Part shown: piece after piece, positions 36,936-48,500 of the stretch
Layout of the letters: every line of letters begins with the position of its first letter
Numbering within the stretch: position 1 is the stretch's first letter
Source of the DNA: Sanderia malayensis
Taxonomy: Eukaryota > Cnidaria > Scyphozoa > Semaeostomeae > Pelagiidae
DNA length: 64,000 bases
Reading direction: 5' to 3'
Assembly: GCA_013076295.1 (NCBI GenBank)
Contig: RQOL01000906.1
Span: forward strand, 5,580,001 to 5,644,000
Notes under the pieces: generated by a model
The model's database searches: none
Told to the model about the DNA's origin: nothing
What the model saw: only the letters and a program-made list of their open reading frames with translations
Translations under genes and position numbers: made by a program

Positions 36936-37262
36936 GAAAAAATGGACCTGGAACAACCTTGGGATGGAATCAGACCTCGGAGCTTCCGTGGGGAAAAGGA
37001 TGGAAATATGAGGATCAGAATCATTTCAAATTAAATCATGGGAGAAAACATGGACCCAGAACAACCTTGGAATGGAACTAGGGATCGGGGATTCCATGGA
37101 CCATGCTATGGGGGAATGGATACAACTTTGAAGATTTGAATGCTTTCAAGTTAAATCATCAGAGAAAACATGGACCTGGAACAACCTTGGAATCAAAATT
37201 GGAACTCACGGCTTCCATGGACCATGTGGTCGGGGAATGGAGCATTTCAATTATTTCAAATA
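36936..37262. repeat. Three tandem units of 108-120 bp
   Basis: ATGGACC occurs at 36942, 37050 and 37170, each followed by (T/C)(G/A)GAACAACCTTGG, a GGxTTCC(A/G)TGG block and TTTCAA(A/G)TTAAATCAT. The units have 75-85 percent similarity by eye. No single frame is open through all three. Confidence 0.75.
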
Positions 37263-37509
37263 AAGTTCCATTGCTTTGCGTGTCCGACGAACAGTGATCT
37301 TACTTATCGCAACTTAATGAACTTTAATTAGAACGGATTGCTTAACGTGTCCGCCGCTGCAGGATGGTCTAATAATATAAAATGTGTCGATATAATATAA
37401 AATAAAACTAGCTGTTAACATTGTTAAAATGAGTGCTGCTGTGCTGTAAGACCAATAATCAGGACTGAAGCATCTAGCAATTGATTAAAAAGAGTGTTTT
37501 GAAATGAGT

Positions 37510-37592
37510 GCTTTAAAAACCAGAAAGTGAAGAAAATAATATCAACTTAAAGTCAATTTTTGCGAGCCTAAAAGTTGAGCTTGAGCAAAACT
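37510..37592. repeat. Inverted copy of foldback-element interior
   Basis: Contains AAGTTGAGCTTGAGCAAAAC, the reverse complement of sequence at about 39495-39530 inside the foldback element. It directly precedes the solo arm at 37621. Confidence 0.55.
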
Positions 37593-37620
37593 GAATAACT
37601 AATTTTATTGACTTTTCATG

Positions 37621-38110
37621 TTTTTGACTCGCGAAGCGCATGCGCAAGCGAGTATATGTTGGTGAGTGGGGAAAAATGTTGTCTGTGTAGACTTTTTCTT
37701 GCCCATATAAGGTATGTGCCTCAGATTCAAACGTTCACTTTTGATTTGAAGTGAGGCTACAAAGCATGATATCATTTTGCAAGTTTTTCATTGGATAAAA
37801 TATAAACTTGTTGAAACAACAAACAACATGACGTACCATACTAGATGCTGGGCACGCTGTGGCAGGGGGGGGGGGGGCACGAGCACGATCACGCACGGAG
37901 ACGGGGAGCATTTTTGACTCGTTGCTGGAAGCATCAGGTGAAAAGAAGAAAGTTTTCTCGCTGTATGCTTTTGCAACTAATACAACAATTATAGTATTTC
38001 ATTTTTGTTTTGGAAAATGAAAGTTTTTTAACCTTGAGGAAACAAGATCGAAAACTGAAGTCAAAATGTTTGCTTGAGTGGTCTCAAAACAAATGTTTTT
38101 TGAATTTGCT
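37621..38110. repeat. Solo arm of the foldback element
   Basis: Closely matches 38955-39465 in the same orientation: it starts TTTTTGACTCGCGAAGCGCA and continues through GCTGGGCACGCTGTGGCAGG, a G-run, and ATGTTTTTTGAATTTGCTGC. The right part of the complete element is missing. Confidence 0.8.
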
Positions 38111-38299
38111 GCGCCAACACTAAATTCGTCTCTCTCCACAAGTCTCGCAAGACGAAACTCTTCTAAAGACCTGGATTGGACCGTAACAACTGAAGACAAA
38201 ACAGTACAATGAACAAAACTCATATGATTCAATAGAATTAATGTTTAACAGTTGCCAATAAGCAAATGAACCAACCAATTATCAACATAAGTTTTAATT

Positions 38300-38512
38300 T
38301 CAAAACGGGCATCCAGCTCTTTCAGAGATAGGTAGGCCTTCATAACCCGATTTTTTATCATCACTGCCGTACCCAGCTCTGGGTCTTCTTGCAAGAGGTT
38401 CTCCTTCGTACGAGTTTCGACTATACGAACTGACTACTGAATAGTCTTCGTCTTCTTCGCTATCCTCAGGAAGACTTCCTCCTTCGTTGTCAGAGGAATT
38501 TGTTTTGAACTA
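38300..38512 (-). CDS. Open acidic stretch, possible terminal exon
   Basis: About 70 codons open to a TGA at 38300-38302, preceded by TAG TAG and therefore by an AG acceptor-like context. The translation is strongly acidic (PEDSEEDEDYSVVSSYS) and then basic and Gly-rich (ARRPRAGYGSDDKKSGYEG). There is no start codon and no recognised family. It may be a last exon or chance. Confidence 0.2.
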
Positions 38513-39535
38513 CTATTTTCGCAATCCGAAATTTTGAAAAGATTTTAGCCAGACACTGTTTCAATTTCGAATTTTGCACAGGGGAGGAATTCCACATCAC
38601 CGAAAAAAAGTTTTTCTCCGAGAATTGATGTAACGAGAACCGACACTGTCCTAGCCGAGACTTCTCGGCTGATCAATGCGAACAAAATAATCACTTTTTA
38701 GCGGGAAAATTATTCAAAATCAATTTGTGTCAGTTGTTTCAGTGTCATACACATAAAATAAACTAACTCATTTCGAAATTATAAACACCAGGTGCAAGAA
38801 ACAGATTGCAAGTCTTCCGTCGGGGGGACCATGTCCCTTACTAAGGAAAATCATGAAACAGCTGAAAATCAGGTAGGATATGATCAAATTATGTTCAAGA
38901 CAGAATAGGCTCCAATACGGAAGAGGAAGTATCTGGCACTATTACACAATGACACTATTTTTGACTCGCGAAGCGCATGCGCAAGCGAGTATATGTTGGT
39001 GAGTGGGAAAAAATGTTGTGTTCTGTGTCAGTGTCAGTGTCTGTGTTTGTGTTTCTGTTTACTTTGCCCATATAAGGTATGTGCCTCAGATTCAAACGTT
39101 CACTTTTGATTTGAAGTGAGGCTACCAAGCATGATATCACTTTGCAAGTTTTTCATTGGATAAAATGTAAACTTGTTGAAACAACAAACAACATGACGTA
39201 CCATGCTAGATGCTGGGCACGCTGTGGCAGGGGGGACCACGAGCACGATCGCGCAAGGAGACGGGGAGCATTTTTGACTCGTTGTTGGAATGGAAGCATC
39301 AGGAGAAAAGAAGACAGTTTTCTAGCTGTATGCTTATGCAACTAATACAACAATTTCATTTTTGTTTTGGAAACTGAAAGTTTGATGAAACAAGATCGAA
39401 AACTGAAGTCAAAATGTTTGCTTGAGTGGTGTCAAACAAAACAAATGTTTTTTGAATTTGCTGCGTTCAATCCTGAAAATTAAATCCAGGGTATTCAGTT
39501 TTGCTCAAGCTCAACTTTTAGGCTCGCAAGTTTGA

Positions 39536-39627
39536 CTTTAATTTGATATTACTTTCTTCACTTTCTGGATAGTACAGTGAAATAAAAGCCATCTGTCGCG
39601 AGTCACCTCAAGGTTCCTTTGATTTAT
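39536..39627. repeat. Dispersed repeat, copy A
   Basis: Shares ACTTTCTTCACTTTCTGGAT and AAAAGCCATCTGTCGCGAG and a CACCTCAAGGTTCC end with 40726-40811 in the same orientation. It is the inner edge of the left foldback arm. Confidence 0.65.
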
Positions 39628-40278
39628 TTACAAAAAACTAAGCTCAAGCTTAGTAGCAAAGATATAATACGCAATACTGGAATTTAAGAAAATTTTAAGA
39701 ATATTGTCAGGCTCACGATCTTGTGAAGCTATGATTTTTAGCAGGCGTTTTTTATTTTTGAATTGGTGTGCTTTTCACAGGCAATGGTTTTAAATACACT
39801 CATCCAAATTTCGATGAAAGTGTCGATAAAATCAGTGGTACAGGAAATAAGGACTTATTCTGTTAGCCATTGTAATAGTTATGCGTTTTTGGCATTCATG
39901 ATAATAATAGCAGTGTATTGCCATATCCGTGTTTTCTGCCGCGCTAAGAATAATCAAAATGCACTGAGTTCCATAGCCAGGGGTGCAGATTAGGGGGGCA
40001 TCCCCACTGTATTTTATACTATCGCTTGTAATAATATCGCTTTTAATAAAGCAGTAGTATTAAAGCTTGAGTACTTTAGCATTTCTTGTTCTGTTCCAAT
40101 AAAACTTGCTTCCAAAAATTTTAATGTCACATTCCTGCTAAATAACCTTCATGACAAATCAATTGATGCATTAGGTTATACGCCCCCAGTCTAGTCGTTA
40201 CTAAGAGAAAGTAGGAAATTATAATGCATTCTCACGTTGCAGACTAACGTTAGAGTGCTCAAACCAACCGTATTTAAC

Positions 40279-40324
40279 ATTTAGAATACTTACTAACAAT
40301 ATATTGTCAGTAAGTATTCTAAAT
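40279..40324. repeat. 46-bp near-perfect palindrome
   Basis: ATTTAGAATACTTACT (40279-40294) is exactly reverse complemented at 40309-40324. The 14 bp between contain ACAATATATTGT, itself palindromic, so the block is self-complementary with only one mismatched pair. It lies in the central part of the foldback element. Confidence 0.85.
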
Positions 40325-40593
40325 ATAGCCTAATAACAATATATTGTCTTCGAAGATTTGTTGTGTTGTGTAGCTGTGTGTCGCCATTATGAAACTTTGC
40401 GATGAAGAGTTCAGTTCAGTTCAAGCCGATTGCATGCACGTGCTCATATTTACCGAGAAAATCTCGGAAGGGAAGTCCAGTTATTAAAAAAAACTGTGGC
40501 GTGCGGCCAAATTTTCCCATACTGACCCCTATAAAAAATGATTCACGTGTCATCAAACTGACGTCACAGCTCTTCAACAGACCTGGCTGTGTT

Positions 40594-40724
40594 TGAGCTT
40601 GAAAAAAACATACTTATACTCATCAGAAAACACTCAAAATAGGTTCATAGTGATACTCAGATCTTTTTCTCTCCATCTCCGTAAAAAAATCGATATGTCA
40701 TTTTAGGCTGCATAAGCCCTTTAA
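40594..40724. repeat. Dispersed repeat ending GGCTGCATAAGCCCTTTAA, copy 1
   Basis: Matches 43259-43400 in the same orientation, sharing AAAACATACTTATACTC, CAGAAAACACTCAAAATA, TTCATAGTGATA and the common end. Class unknown. Confidence 0.75.
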
Positions 40725-40725
40725 T

Positions 40726-40811
40726 TTCATAATACTTTCTTCACTTTCTGGATAATACAGTGAAATAAAAGCCATCTGTCGCGAGTCACCTCAAGGTTCC
40801 TTTGATTTAAC
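40726..40811. repeat. Dispersed repeat, copy B
   Basis: Second copy of 39536-39627, same orientation, immediately downstream of the GCATAAGCCC repeat. Confidence 0.65.
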
Positions 40812-41210
40812 TCCTGGAGATAAAAAATCCTGGATTTAATTTTCAGGATTGAGCGCAGGAAATTCAAAAAAGCATTTGTTTTGAGACCACCCAAGCAAAT
40901 ATTTTGACTTAAACTTTCGATCTTCTTTCATCAAAGCTAAAAAACTTTCATTTTAAAAAATGCTCGGTCGTTGTGCGTGATCGTGCTGGTGGTTCCGCCC
41001 TGCCACAGCGTGCCCAGCTTCTAGTAGGTCACGTCATGTTTTTTGTTGTTTCAACAAGTTTACATTTTATCCAATGAAAATTTTGCAAAGTGACATCTTA
41101 CCTGGTAGCCTCATTCCAAATCAAAAGTGAACGTTTGAATCTGAGGCACATACCTTATATGGGAAAGTAAACAGAAACACACAACACAGAACACTGACAC
41201 AGAACACAAC

Positions 41211-41888
41211 CAGTGGCGGTGCCAGCTCCAAAAAAATGGGAGGGATTTTTTCCGGGGCGGGCAAGAAGTTTTTAAACATTGTGTCTTGCTCTAGGAGTAC
41301 ATGGCGTGCCAAAGGCACGCACGCAATGGCCGGAGGCCGTTGCTTAAAACGTCTGGGGGCGCTGGAAGCCCCCCAGCGGGTCCAGGGCAGCGCCCTGGTA
41401 TGGGGTAAAGGGGGGGGGGGCGAAGCCCCCGGAAGCTCCCGGGATTTTGTCATTTCTGAGGTCTCAAAATGGCTTAGGATCCTTTCATTTCTCTTTCTGC
41501 ATACATTATTAGAACAACACAAAAAACCTTTACAGAAACATAAGAAATAGGTATAGTTATGAGAGTCAATCTCAACGAAAATGTTTTGTAACAACACCCG
41601 TTGATAGCAGCGTTGAACGTCGGAGAATTCCCATCCAAGATGGGAATTCATGGGAGACGCCCTAATGCTCTTTGAATTTTAAGCTGATATATGATTTCAA
41701 ATATGGAAGTTTTACATGTCCAACAGAATCGTGACCTGACCTGTAGACTTTAATTTCCACTAGGCACAACTCACAGAACGTAGGCCTACCCCTCAACTTT
41801 CTCATCGGATTTGCATGAATCTCAGAGACCATCTTTCTGAAAAAGTGGGGGGACTAGTCCCCCCATTCCCCCCCTGGCGCCGCCACTG
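41211..41888. mobile_element. hAT-type element, 678 bp, with exact 8-bp target duplication
   Basis: Ends CAGTGGCGGTGCCAG and CTGGCGCCGCCACTG are inverted with one mismatch. AACACAAC is duplicated at 41203-41210 and 41889-41896, and the uninterrupted target can be read in the sister arm near 39012. The interior is GC-rich with G and C runs. The frame at 41236-41550 is chance. Confidence 0.9.
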
Positions 41889-41905
41889 AACACAACATTT
41901 TTCCC

Positions 41906-42327
41906 ACTGATCTATAAGAAATCTTATAGATTTCTTATAGAAATTTCTTATAGAAATTTCTTATAGAAATATTTCTATAAGAAATTTATTTCTATTATTT
42001 ATTTATTTTATTTCTATAAGAAATTTATTTCTATTATTTTATTTCTTATTTTTTATTTTTTATTATTTTATTTTTTATTATTTTTTTTATTTCTATTATT
42101 TTATTTCTTTTATTTTATTTTATTTTATTTTATTTATTTTATTATTTTATTATTTATTTCTATTATTTTATTTCTATAAGAAATTTATTTCTATTATTTA
42201 TTTATTTTATTTCTATTTCTTATAGAAATTTCTTATAGAAATTTCTTATAGAAATTTCTTATAGAAATTTCTTATAGATTTCTTATAGAAATCTTATAGA
42301 AATCTTATAGATTTCTTATAGATCAGT
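41906..42327. mobile_element. AT-rich foldback insertion
   Basis: Ends ACTGATCTATAAGAAATC and its exact reverse complement enclose alternating TTTCTTATAGAAA and TTTATTTCTATTA repeats. It interrupts the right arm of the foldback element; TTTTTCCC(C)ACT appears on both sides, which may be the target duplication. Confidence 0.7.
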
Positions 42328-42386
42328 GATTTTTCCCCACTCACCAACATCTACTCGCTTACGCATGCGCATCGCGAGTCAAATAT

Positions 42387-43258
42387 AGAGAGGGGGTGTT
42401 TAGCGTGCTTGGAAGCCTAGATATCTATATATTCGATGTGATTGAATGTACTTGTATTTGATGGATTTTGGAATTTCAGCAATAATAGATTTCAACAAAT
42501 TATTCTTAATCAAGAGAAGGAGTACGCTCCGTTTGAAAATCAAAGATAAAATTCGAATCTTTGTTGATGTGACTTTACCATGAAAACAAAACAATGCCAA
42601 AAACAGAGGAATAAATGCAGAAAACCCCAGATTAAAAAGAAAACTAAATTAAATGCGCACCAACAAGTTGAAATCTAAGATCAGGATTTTCTGGACTGGG
42701 ATTACTTTCAATATCCCCTGCGAAAACAATGAATTACATAATGTTGGGGCAAATGATGATACAATAATTTTGGGGGCCTACTATACTTCCGCACAGCTTT
42801 TCTCTTTCACTTGCAGGAATTCATTTCATCAACTTATCCCCACGACAAGAAGGCACCTCCTGTGTTCTTGTGGAAATAAAAATGGCCTTTTTCGGGCCTT
42901 CTGGCCACGAATAAAAATTGATAACCAGCAGATAAGCCAACCTATCGTTTTTCAATGTTTCCAAAACGCCTCACACTCACTGCTCTGCAACAAAAAGATT
43001 ACCGCCATTGCTGATTTGATAATAAAACAAATGCTTTTAAACGGAGGAGGATTTAAGGCCACGTGCTGGCTAGAATGTCACAAACAAACAAACAAACAAA
43101 CAAACACAAACAAGATTTTTCTCGACAAGGACTTCACTCCTCTGCGCAGCTGCTTCGCTTCGCTCCGCTACGCAGCAGCAAATGCTCTTGTATTGACTTG
43201 ACTGAGTCGCATATGATGTATATGTGAGAAAATGCAGAGATACAAACATAGGTGGGCT
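42387..43258. other. No supported gene
   Basis: The 182-codon frame at 42653-43201 ends in (CAAA)n-encoded repeats (near 43079-43110) and has no family resemblance; I do not call it a gene. Confidence 0.4.
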
Positions 43259-43400
43259 TGAGCCTAAATAAAACATACTTATACTCGTCAGAAAACACTC
43301 AAAATACGTTCATAGTGATAGTCTTTTTTTTCACATATCTTTTTCTCTCCATTTCAGCAAAAAAAACGATAGGTCATTTTTGGCTGCATAAGCCCTTTAA
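43259..43400. repeat. Dispersed repeat ending GGCTGCATAAGCCCTTTAA, copy 2
   Basis: Second copy of 40594-40724. Its right edge coincides with the loss of BEL/Pao gag coding at about 43388-43400, so it may mark the insertion that truncated that gene. Confidence 0.75.
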
Positions 43401-43947
43401 GATTTGTTTGGCTCTTTCATAACCTTCTGTGTTATGCATTAGATTCTCCATCAGTAGCCTTGCTGTTGGATCTAGAAATTCCTTCAAGTAGTTAAATTTG
43501 GTGATGGAATCTATTTGTTTCTTATTTATTTCTGATTCAAATTGATTCCAGAATCTGAACCAATCGATATGCGTTCCATTGAATTTTGTGATCTCCAGTT
43601 TTGGTAATTTCGCATAACCGTAACCCCCTTGCAATTTTCCAGGCCTTTCTTTGGCGTCGCCCAGTTGTTTCTCGACTTCAGCTCTTTAATTGAATCTTTG
43701 TTTCTCTAACTCAATATCTAGGTATTTCAAGTTGACGTTGTTTTGTTTTCTTTAGTTTGTCTTCTTCCTCTCGTTTCGTTTGCTCTTTGAATTCTTCTAA
43801 TGTGCCTTTCAACCTGTGAATGTAAGGCTCGAATTCTTTCAGACAATCATCCAGTTGTATTCTCCATTCTTTGATACTGACCGGATTTTCATCACTTTTG
43901 ATATTGAGTTTCTGAATTTGCATTTTCAGGCTTTGATATTCGCTCAA
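43388..43947 (-). pseudogene. BEL/Pao retrotransposon gag remnant (DUF1759)
   Basis: The piece from 43388 to about 43690 holds LPKLEITKFNGTHIDWFRFW, ITKFNYLKEFLDPTARLLM and GYERAKQIL, the DUF1759 gag domain of BEL/Pao elements. The piece at 43711-43947 is a charged coiled coil (LEEFKEQTKREEEDKLKK) as found N-terminal to it. A TAA and a frame change separate the two. Protease, RT and integrase are absent. Confidence 0.8.
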
Positions 43948-44169
43948 CTTTGATTCGTAAACACTGAGTTGTCTCTCGGTTCATTTCTTGTAATGTTTTC
44001 TTGGGTTTCTTCAGATATAAACGAAAGGAATTTGATTTTGCTTCTGATCTTTTTGATCAGCTCATCGATTTCCGATTTCCCACATTAACTCTGGAACAAC
44101 CATTGCTTGAGATTCTGTGATCATTGTGCATTCTTCTTTGTTAGAGAAATACACAGTCCGGTCTTTCAA

Positions 44170-44880
44170 GATGGATTTCGTTTCTTCTATCGACTACTGC
44201 TGACTAGGTATAAAAGCATTTCCTTATTGCTGCCATTACAAGAAAACTCGCAAAATCATATGGGACCTTCATATCTGGGCTTTTCAAGAAATATTGATTG
44301 CTTGTTCCCCTGGCGATTCTTTTGTTTCCCTTGATGCTGTCTTCCTCGTATGTATCACATGTCATATATACTGTTTTATGCTGAAAAGGAACTGTGCCCA
44401 ATATTCGCATTGCTAATTCTCTTACGGTTTTAGGTTTCCCAACAATACTACGAACTAGCGGCTACATCGAGAAAATACGTTTTAAGTGTTTCAGGACCTC
44501 GTCCTTCGTTACAACGTGTATATCAGTGATTGCAGTGGACTTGCTTGAGTTGAATTTGACTGTTTTTCTCATTGAACCGTCGGGTGGGCTGAGTGGAATA
44601 GAGACTGGAGCTAGTGGGTGATACAGTACTGCATCTATGTCAATGCCAGAGTTGTACTGGTATGAACGGCAACCAAAATACCAAGAATGTGCCTTTGGAA
44701 GGTTAATTCTTTCTCCTTTCTATCGTTTTTACAACAATCTTTTTGCCGTGTCTTTTCAAGATTTCCACTTTTTTGCCTTTTGTGGTCAAATAATGCCTCT
44801 GTCTGTGGATCAGTGGTCAGGCGATTGTTATGAGACCCTTTATAAAAATATGCGAAGACATATTATTGCACTTTAAAATA
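44170..44880 (-). pseudogene. HEEADTR-family protein, central fragment downstream of the gypsy insertion
   Basis: In minus-strand order the similarity runs KELTFQRHILGILVAVHTS, then SGIDIDAVLYHPLAPVSIPL, a STAITDIHVVTKDEVLK block, a TAG, then KPKTVRELAMRILGTVPF and CDTYEEDSIKGNKRIARG. Frames shift near 44650 and near 44230. These blocks follow the middle of the family as I know it. The upstream half lies beyond the retrotransposon at 52250-52813. Confidence 0.65.
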
Positions 44881-44940
44881 AGTGTCGTAAAGGGCTCTAA
44901 CGAGATTATATAATTTAAAGAGATTATATAAAGAATATTA

Positions 44941-45159
44941 TGTGGCATATATCTCCCCAGATATTTTCTGTTCAAAAAGCACGATCAATTTCCAGCCACA
45001 TCATATTCGTATATTACAATCAAAAGCGAAAACTTTAGTTACAGAAAAACTGTCTGTTCTGTTCAACACCAACAACTCTAACTTAACTTCTCTCACAACG
45101 ATCATATCAAGTTACAAAATAAATTAAATTAACGGGGGGTAAACCCGGGAGCCCTCACA
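44941..45159 (-). repeat. 3' LTR of the gypsy element (219 bp)
   Basis: In element orientation it begins TGTGAGGGCTCCCGGG and ends ATATGCCACA. Base-by-base reading finds no difference from 51745-51963. Confidence 0.95.
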
Positions 45160-45170
45160 CTCTCCCCCCT
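45160..45170 (-). promoter_or_regulatory. Polypurine tract of the gypsy element
   Basis: AGAGGGGGGAG on the minus strand directly precedes the 3' LTR, where plus-strand DNA synthesis would be primed. Confidence 0.8.
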
Positions 45171-45568
45171 CTGAAATAAATGTCTCCTGACATTTTGGAA
45201 AGTCCGATTAATCTACATCGTTCATATAACTCATCTTCTCTTTAATTTCGAAACCCTGCTCCACTGACAATATCATCCATTGACGAGCGGTGGTAACGTA
45301 ACAAGCTGCGCAGCATCATTCAAATTTCTAGTGTTCAAAGCATTCATCGACGTTTATCGGGTTAGTCTTGGATAAAAGTATCCGGTGGCGATATGGCATC
45401 AGTGGTGGTTTTGTCTTTATTAATTTTTTTTTTTTTTTTGTTTGTTAATAATAAAAAAATAAGTATATGTCAAATGTGTCAACAAAGAGCAACGTAAATT
45501 TCAGCGTATAATAGTTGTAGAATAATGCGTAAATCGCGGTCCATTCCGCTAAAATGTCGGTTGAGCGA

Positions 45569-48500
45569 CTAATATACAGGCGGTACATATCCGTGTGGCA
45601 CAAACGCGTTAAATTGTGGACTGAAGTACCGAGGAAAATTCATCGGAATGTGATACGCTATATGGGGAGGAGTAATTTGCGGTATTATTGGTTGAATTCG
45701 TGCTCTTATATCTGCGGGCTGGCCTAATCCATAATACGAAAACATCACAGGTGGGTTGCGTATTCTTTGAGGTCGTTGGTTAACATTCAGTTGAATCGGC
45801 TCGTTCGAAGGGGCCATTGGAGTATTAGTTGTTACATTGTGAGGCTCTTCATTACCTTGTGGTACCTCTATCTCATTGTCTGAAGGTAATCCTGATTCTC
45901 CATTCTCGGCCGCTTCTGTAGGTATGTGTTGCATATGTCGCCTGACTTCGGAGAGCTGGTTTGGGTCAAATCCATATTCATCTGCTGGCCCCTCCTCGTC
46001 TGACTCAATAACATGATTTGGTTGACGCTGATTGCGAGAAGACGCTGGCCGATGGTGATGAGGTTCTGGAGGATTCTCTGGCGTCGCTTCATACGGTAGA
46101 AATGGGCAAGGCAGCATCAAATTGCGATGAAGCATTCGCTTCCTCCCCGTGCCTTGGGCAAGTGCAACTTCATAAACTGCGTTATGGGGATCTGGTCTCC
46201 GAAGAACAACATACACCTGGTCTTCCCAAAAGGATCGTAATTTTCCCGGTCCTCCTCTTTCTAATAGACGTTTTACTAACACACGATCACCCGGTTTCAG
46301 CTCGGTGGCAAAAGCTCTTTCATTGTAGCGTTCTCTTCCCTTCTGCATACTTTGTCCCGATTTCTCAGCTGCGATCTTGTAGGCCTCTTCCATGGCTTGC
46401 CTCCAATCCTTCAAGTATTGCGGGTATCTCTTACACACGGCGCTTTTTGTGCTGCCAAAGATAATATCAATTGGCAACCTTGGCTTTCTCCCGAATAGCA
46501 ATTCGTAAGGCGAGAACCCGGTAGAGTCATTTCGAGTACAATTGTACGCAAATATCAACTTATTGACGTGATCTTTCCAACGAGACTTTTGTGAATCCGA
46601 GAGGCAACGTAGCATGGAGAGCAAAGTTTGATTAAACCGTTCACACTGTGCGTTGCCCATAGGATGGTATGGTGTTGTCCGTGAACGTTTAATGTTGGTT
46701 AGTTGTTCTAATTTGTGGAACAAATCATTCTCAAACTCCGTGCCCTGATCATGATGTATCCTTTGTGGGTATCCAAACCTCTGTATAAAATCGTTGAAAA
46801 GCTTCTCAGCGGCAGTCTTAGCTGATTTATTCGTAGTTGCATAACCTTGTGCAAAACGGGTAAAGTGGTCAACTATGACCAAGATATATTCATATCCCCC
46901 TGCGCTTTTCTCCAAGTGGACAAAATCAATGCTAACAAGCTCAAACGGTGCACTTGTTTTTATACTTTGAGCTGGAGCACGTTGATTGATGGTGGGCTTT
47001 TTACGCTGTAAACATTCGCAGACTTTAGTAACATAGTGTTCTATGTCCCCGGCCATGTGGGGCCAATAAAATCTTTCCCTTGCTAACTCTATGACCCTGT
47101 TTGCTCCAACGTGACCCATTTCTTTGTGAAGGTGTCGCAGCACTAGTCGATGATATTTTTGTGGCAGTACTAACTGCTCTCTGTCACTGGTTTTTCTGTA
47201 GAGAATACCGTCTTGCTCTATTTTAAACTTAGACCATTCATGCATCGCGGTACGTACTGCTGCCGTTTCTAGATGCAATTGTTCTTGTGTAGGCTTCCCA
47301 TTTTCTTGGAAGTAAATCAATCGGCTGATAACTGCATCCTCCATCTGCGCTTTCCTGATGAAATCTGTTTTCATTGGCCAATATTTCCTGGTCGTCGGAT
47401 GTGCGAAAAATGCATCAATGGTTTCTTTATTTATTGTTAATGATGTAATCCATGCTGAACGGTGAGTGTTCTGTGCGAAGTTAGCATTGATTGAGGCTTT
47501 GATATCACCCGAAGAAATCTCTTCTGTACATTTAGACATAAAGGTGTTGATATCAGTAGGCATCCGAGACAAGAAATCTGCATCTTTGTTGGCTTTTCCA
47601 GGTCTGTACTTTATGGAAAAGTTGAAATCAGCAAGCGAAGCGACCCATCTATGTCCTGTAGCTGTTAATTTTGCCGTTGACATGACATACGTTAGGGGGT
47701 TGTTGTCTGTATACACTGTGAAGCTTGGACCATAGGCCAGATAATCACGAAATTGTTCTGTGATGGCCCACTTCAGAGCAAGGAATTCGAGTTTTCCGCT
47801 GTGGAGGTAGTAATTTCGCTCCGCTGGTGTCAATGTTCTAGATGCGTAACCTATAACACGCATAATTCCATCTTGCCTCTGGTATAGGACAGCACCTAAA
47901 CCTTCTTGAGACGCATCAGTGTGCAGAACGAAAGGTTTCTCGAACTCAGGGTATGCCATCACGGGTGGATTAATCAATGAATCAATCAATGTATTTAGCG
48001 ATTGTTTATGAGATTCTGTCCACTTCACCGGCTCACATGCTGGCAATTGAGAGAATTTCGACTTTGTTGTGCACTTCTGATTTTGGGTATCAGTTGTAGT
48101 ATGGTTTCCTTTCAATAAATCATAGATCGGCTTCGCTGTCCTTGAAAAATTTGCAATGTACCTGCGATAGTACCCTAAAAGTCCGATGAGGTGCCGAACA
48201 TCGCCGACTGTCTTTGGGATCCATTGTTTTAGGTTTCTGACAGCTTCTGTGCCTTTAGGATCTGGTTTGTACCCTCTTGAGGAAACTATACGTCCCAGAT
48301 AGTTCACTTCCTTCTGGAAAAAATGGCATTTCCGCGCCTTGAGCTTTACTCCACTTTCTCTCAGTTTCCGCAGGACCCTTCCTACATGTTCTAAATGTTC
48401 ATCAAATGTTTGAGAATAGACGATCACATCGTCCAAGTATGGTACACAGAACTTGTCACGATAGTCAGTTAGCACAGTCTCCATGTACCTCTGAAACTCA

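Larger units (their letters stand above)
38955..42386. mobile_element. Foldback element with long inverted arms and two nested insertions
   Basis: Left arm 38955-39490 and right arm about 40830-42386 are inverted copies. Outer ends read TATTTTTGACTCGCGAAG at the left and, reverse complemented, ATATTTGACTCGCGATG at the right. The right arm is interrupted by 41211-41888 and 41906-42327; removing both restores its match with the left arm. The first 27 bp after TTG are themselves nearly palindromic (ACTCGC...GCGCATGCGC...GCGAGT). No transposase is visible in the 1.3 kb centre. Confidence 0.65.

Noticed and set aside
41236..41550. 104-codon frame in GC-rich DNA and its minus-strand partner (41121-41651)
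   Set aside because: Both lie inside or across a non-coding hAT element; open frames on both strands reflect base composition.
42653..43201. 182-codon plus-strand open frame
   Set aside because: It ends in translated CAAA repeats and low-complexity sequence, has no recognisable domain, and lies among repeats.
43259..43400. Possible promoter or UTR of the neighbouring frame
   Set aside because: The same sequence occurs at 40594-40724, so it is a dispersed repeat.
46018..46464. 148-codon plus-strand frame
   Set aside because: Antisense shadow of the gypsy pol gene.
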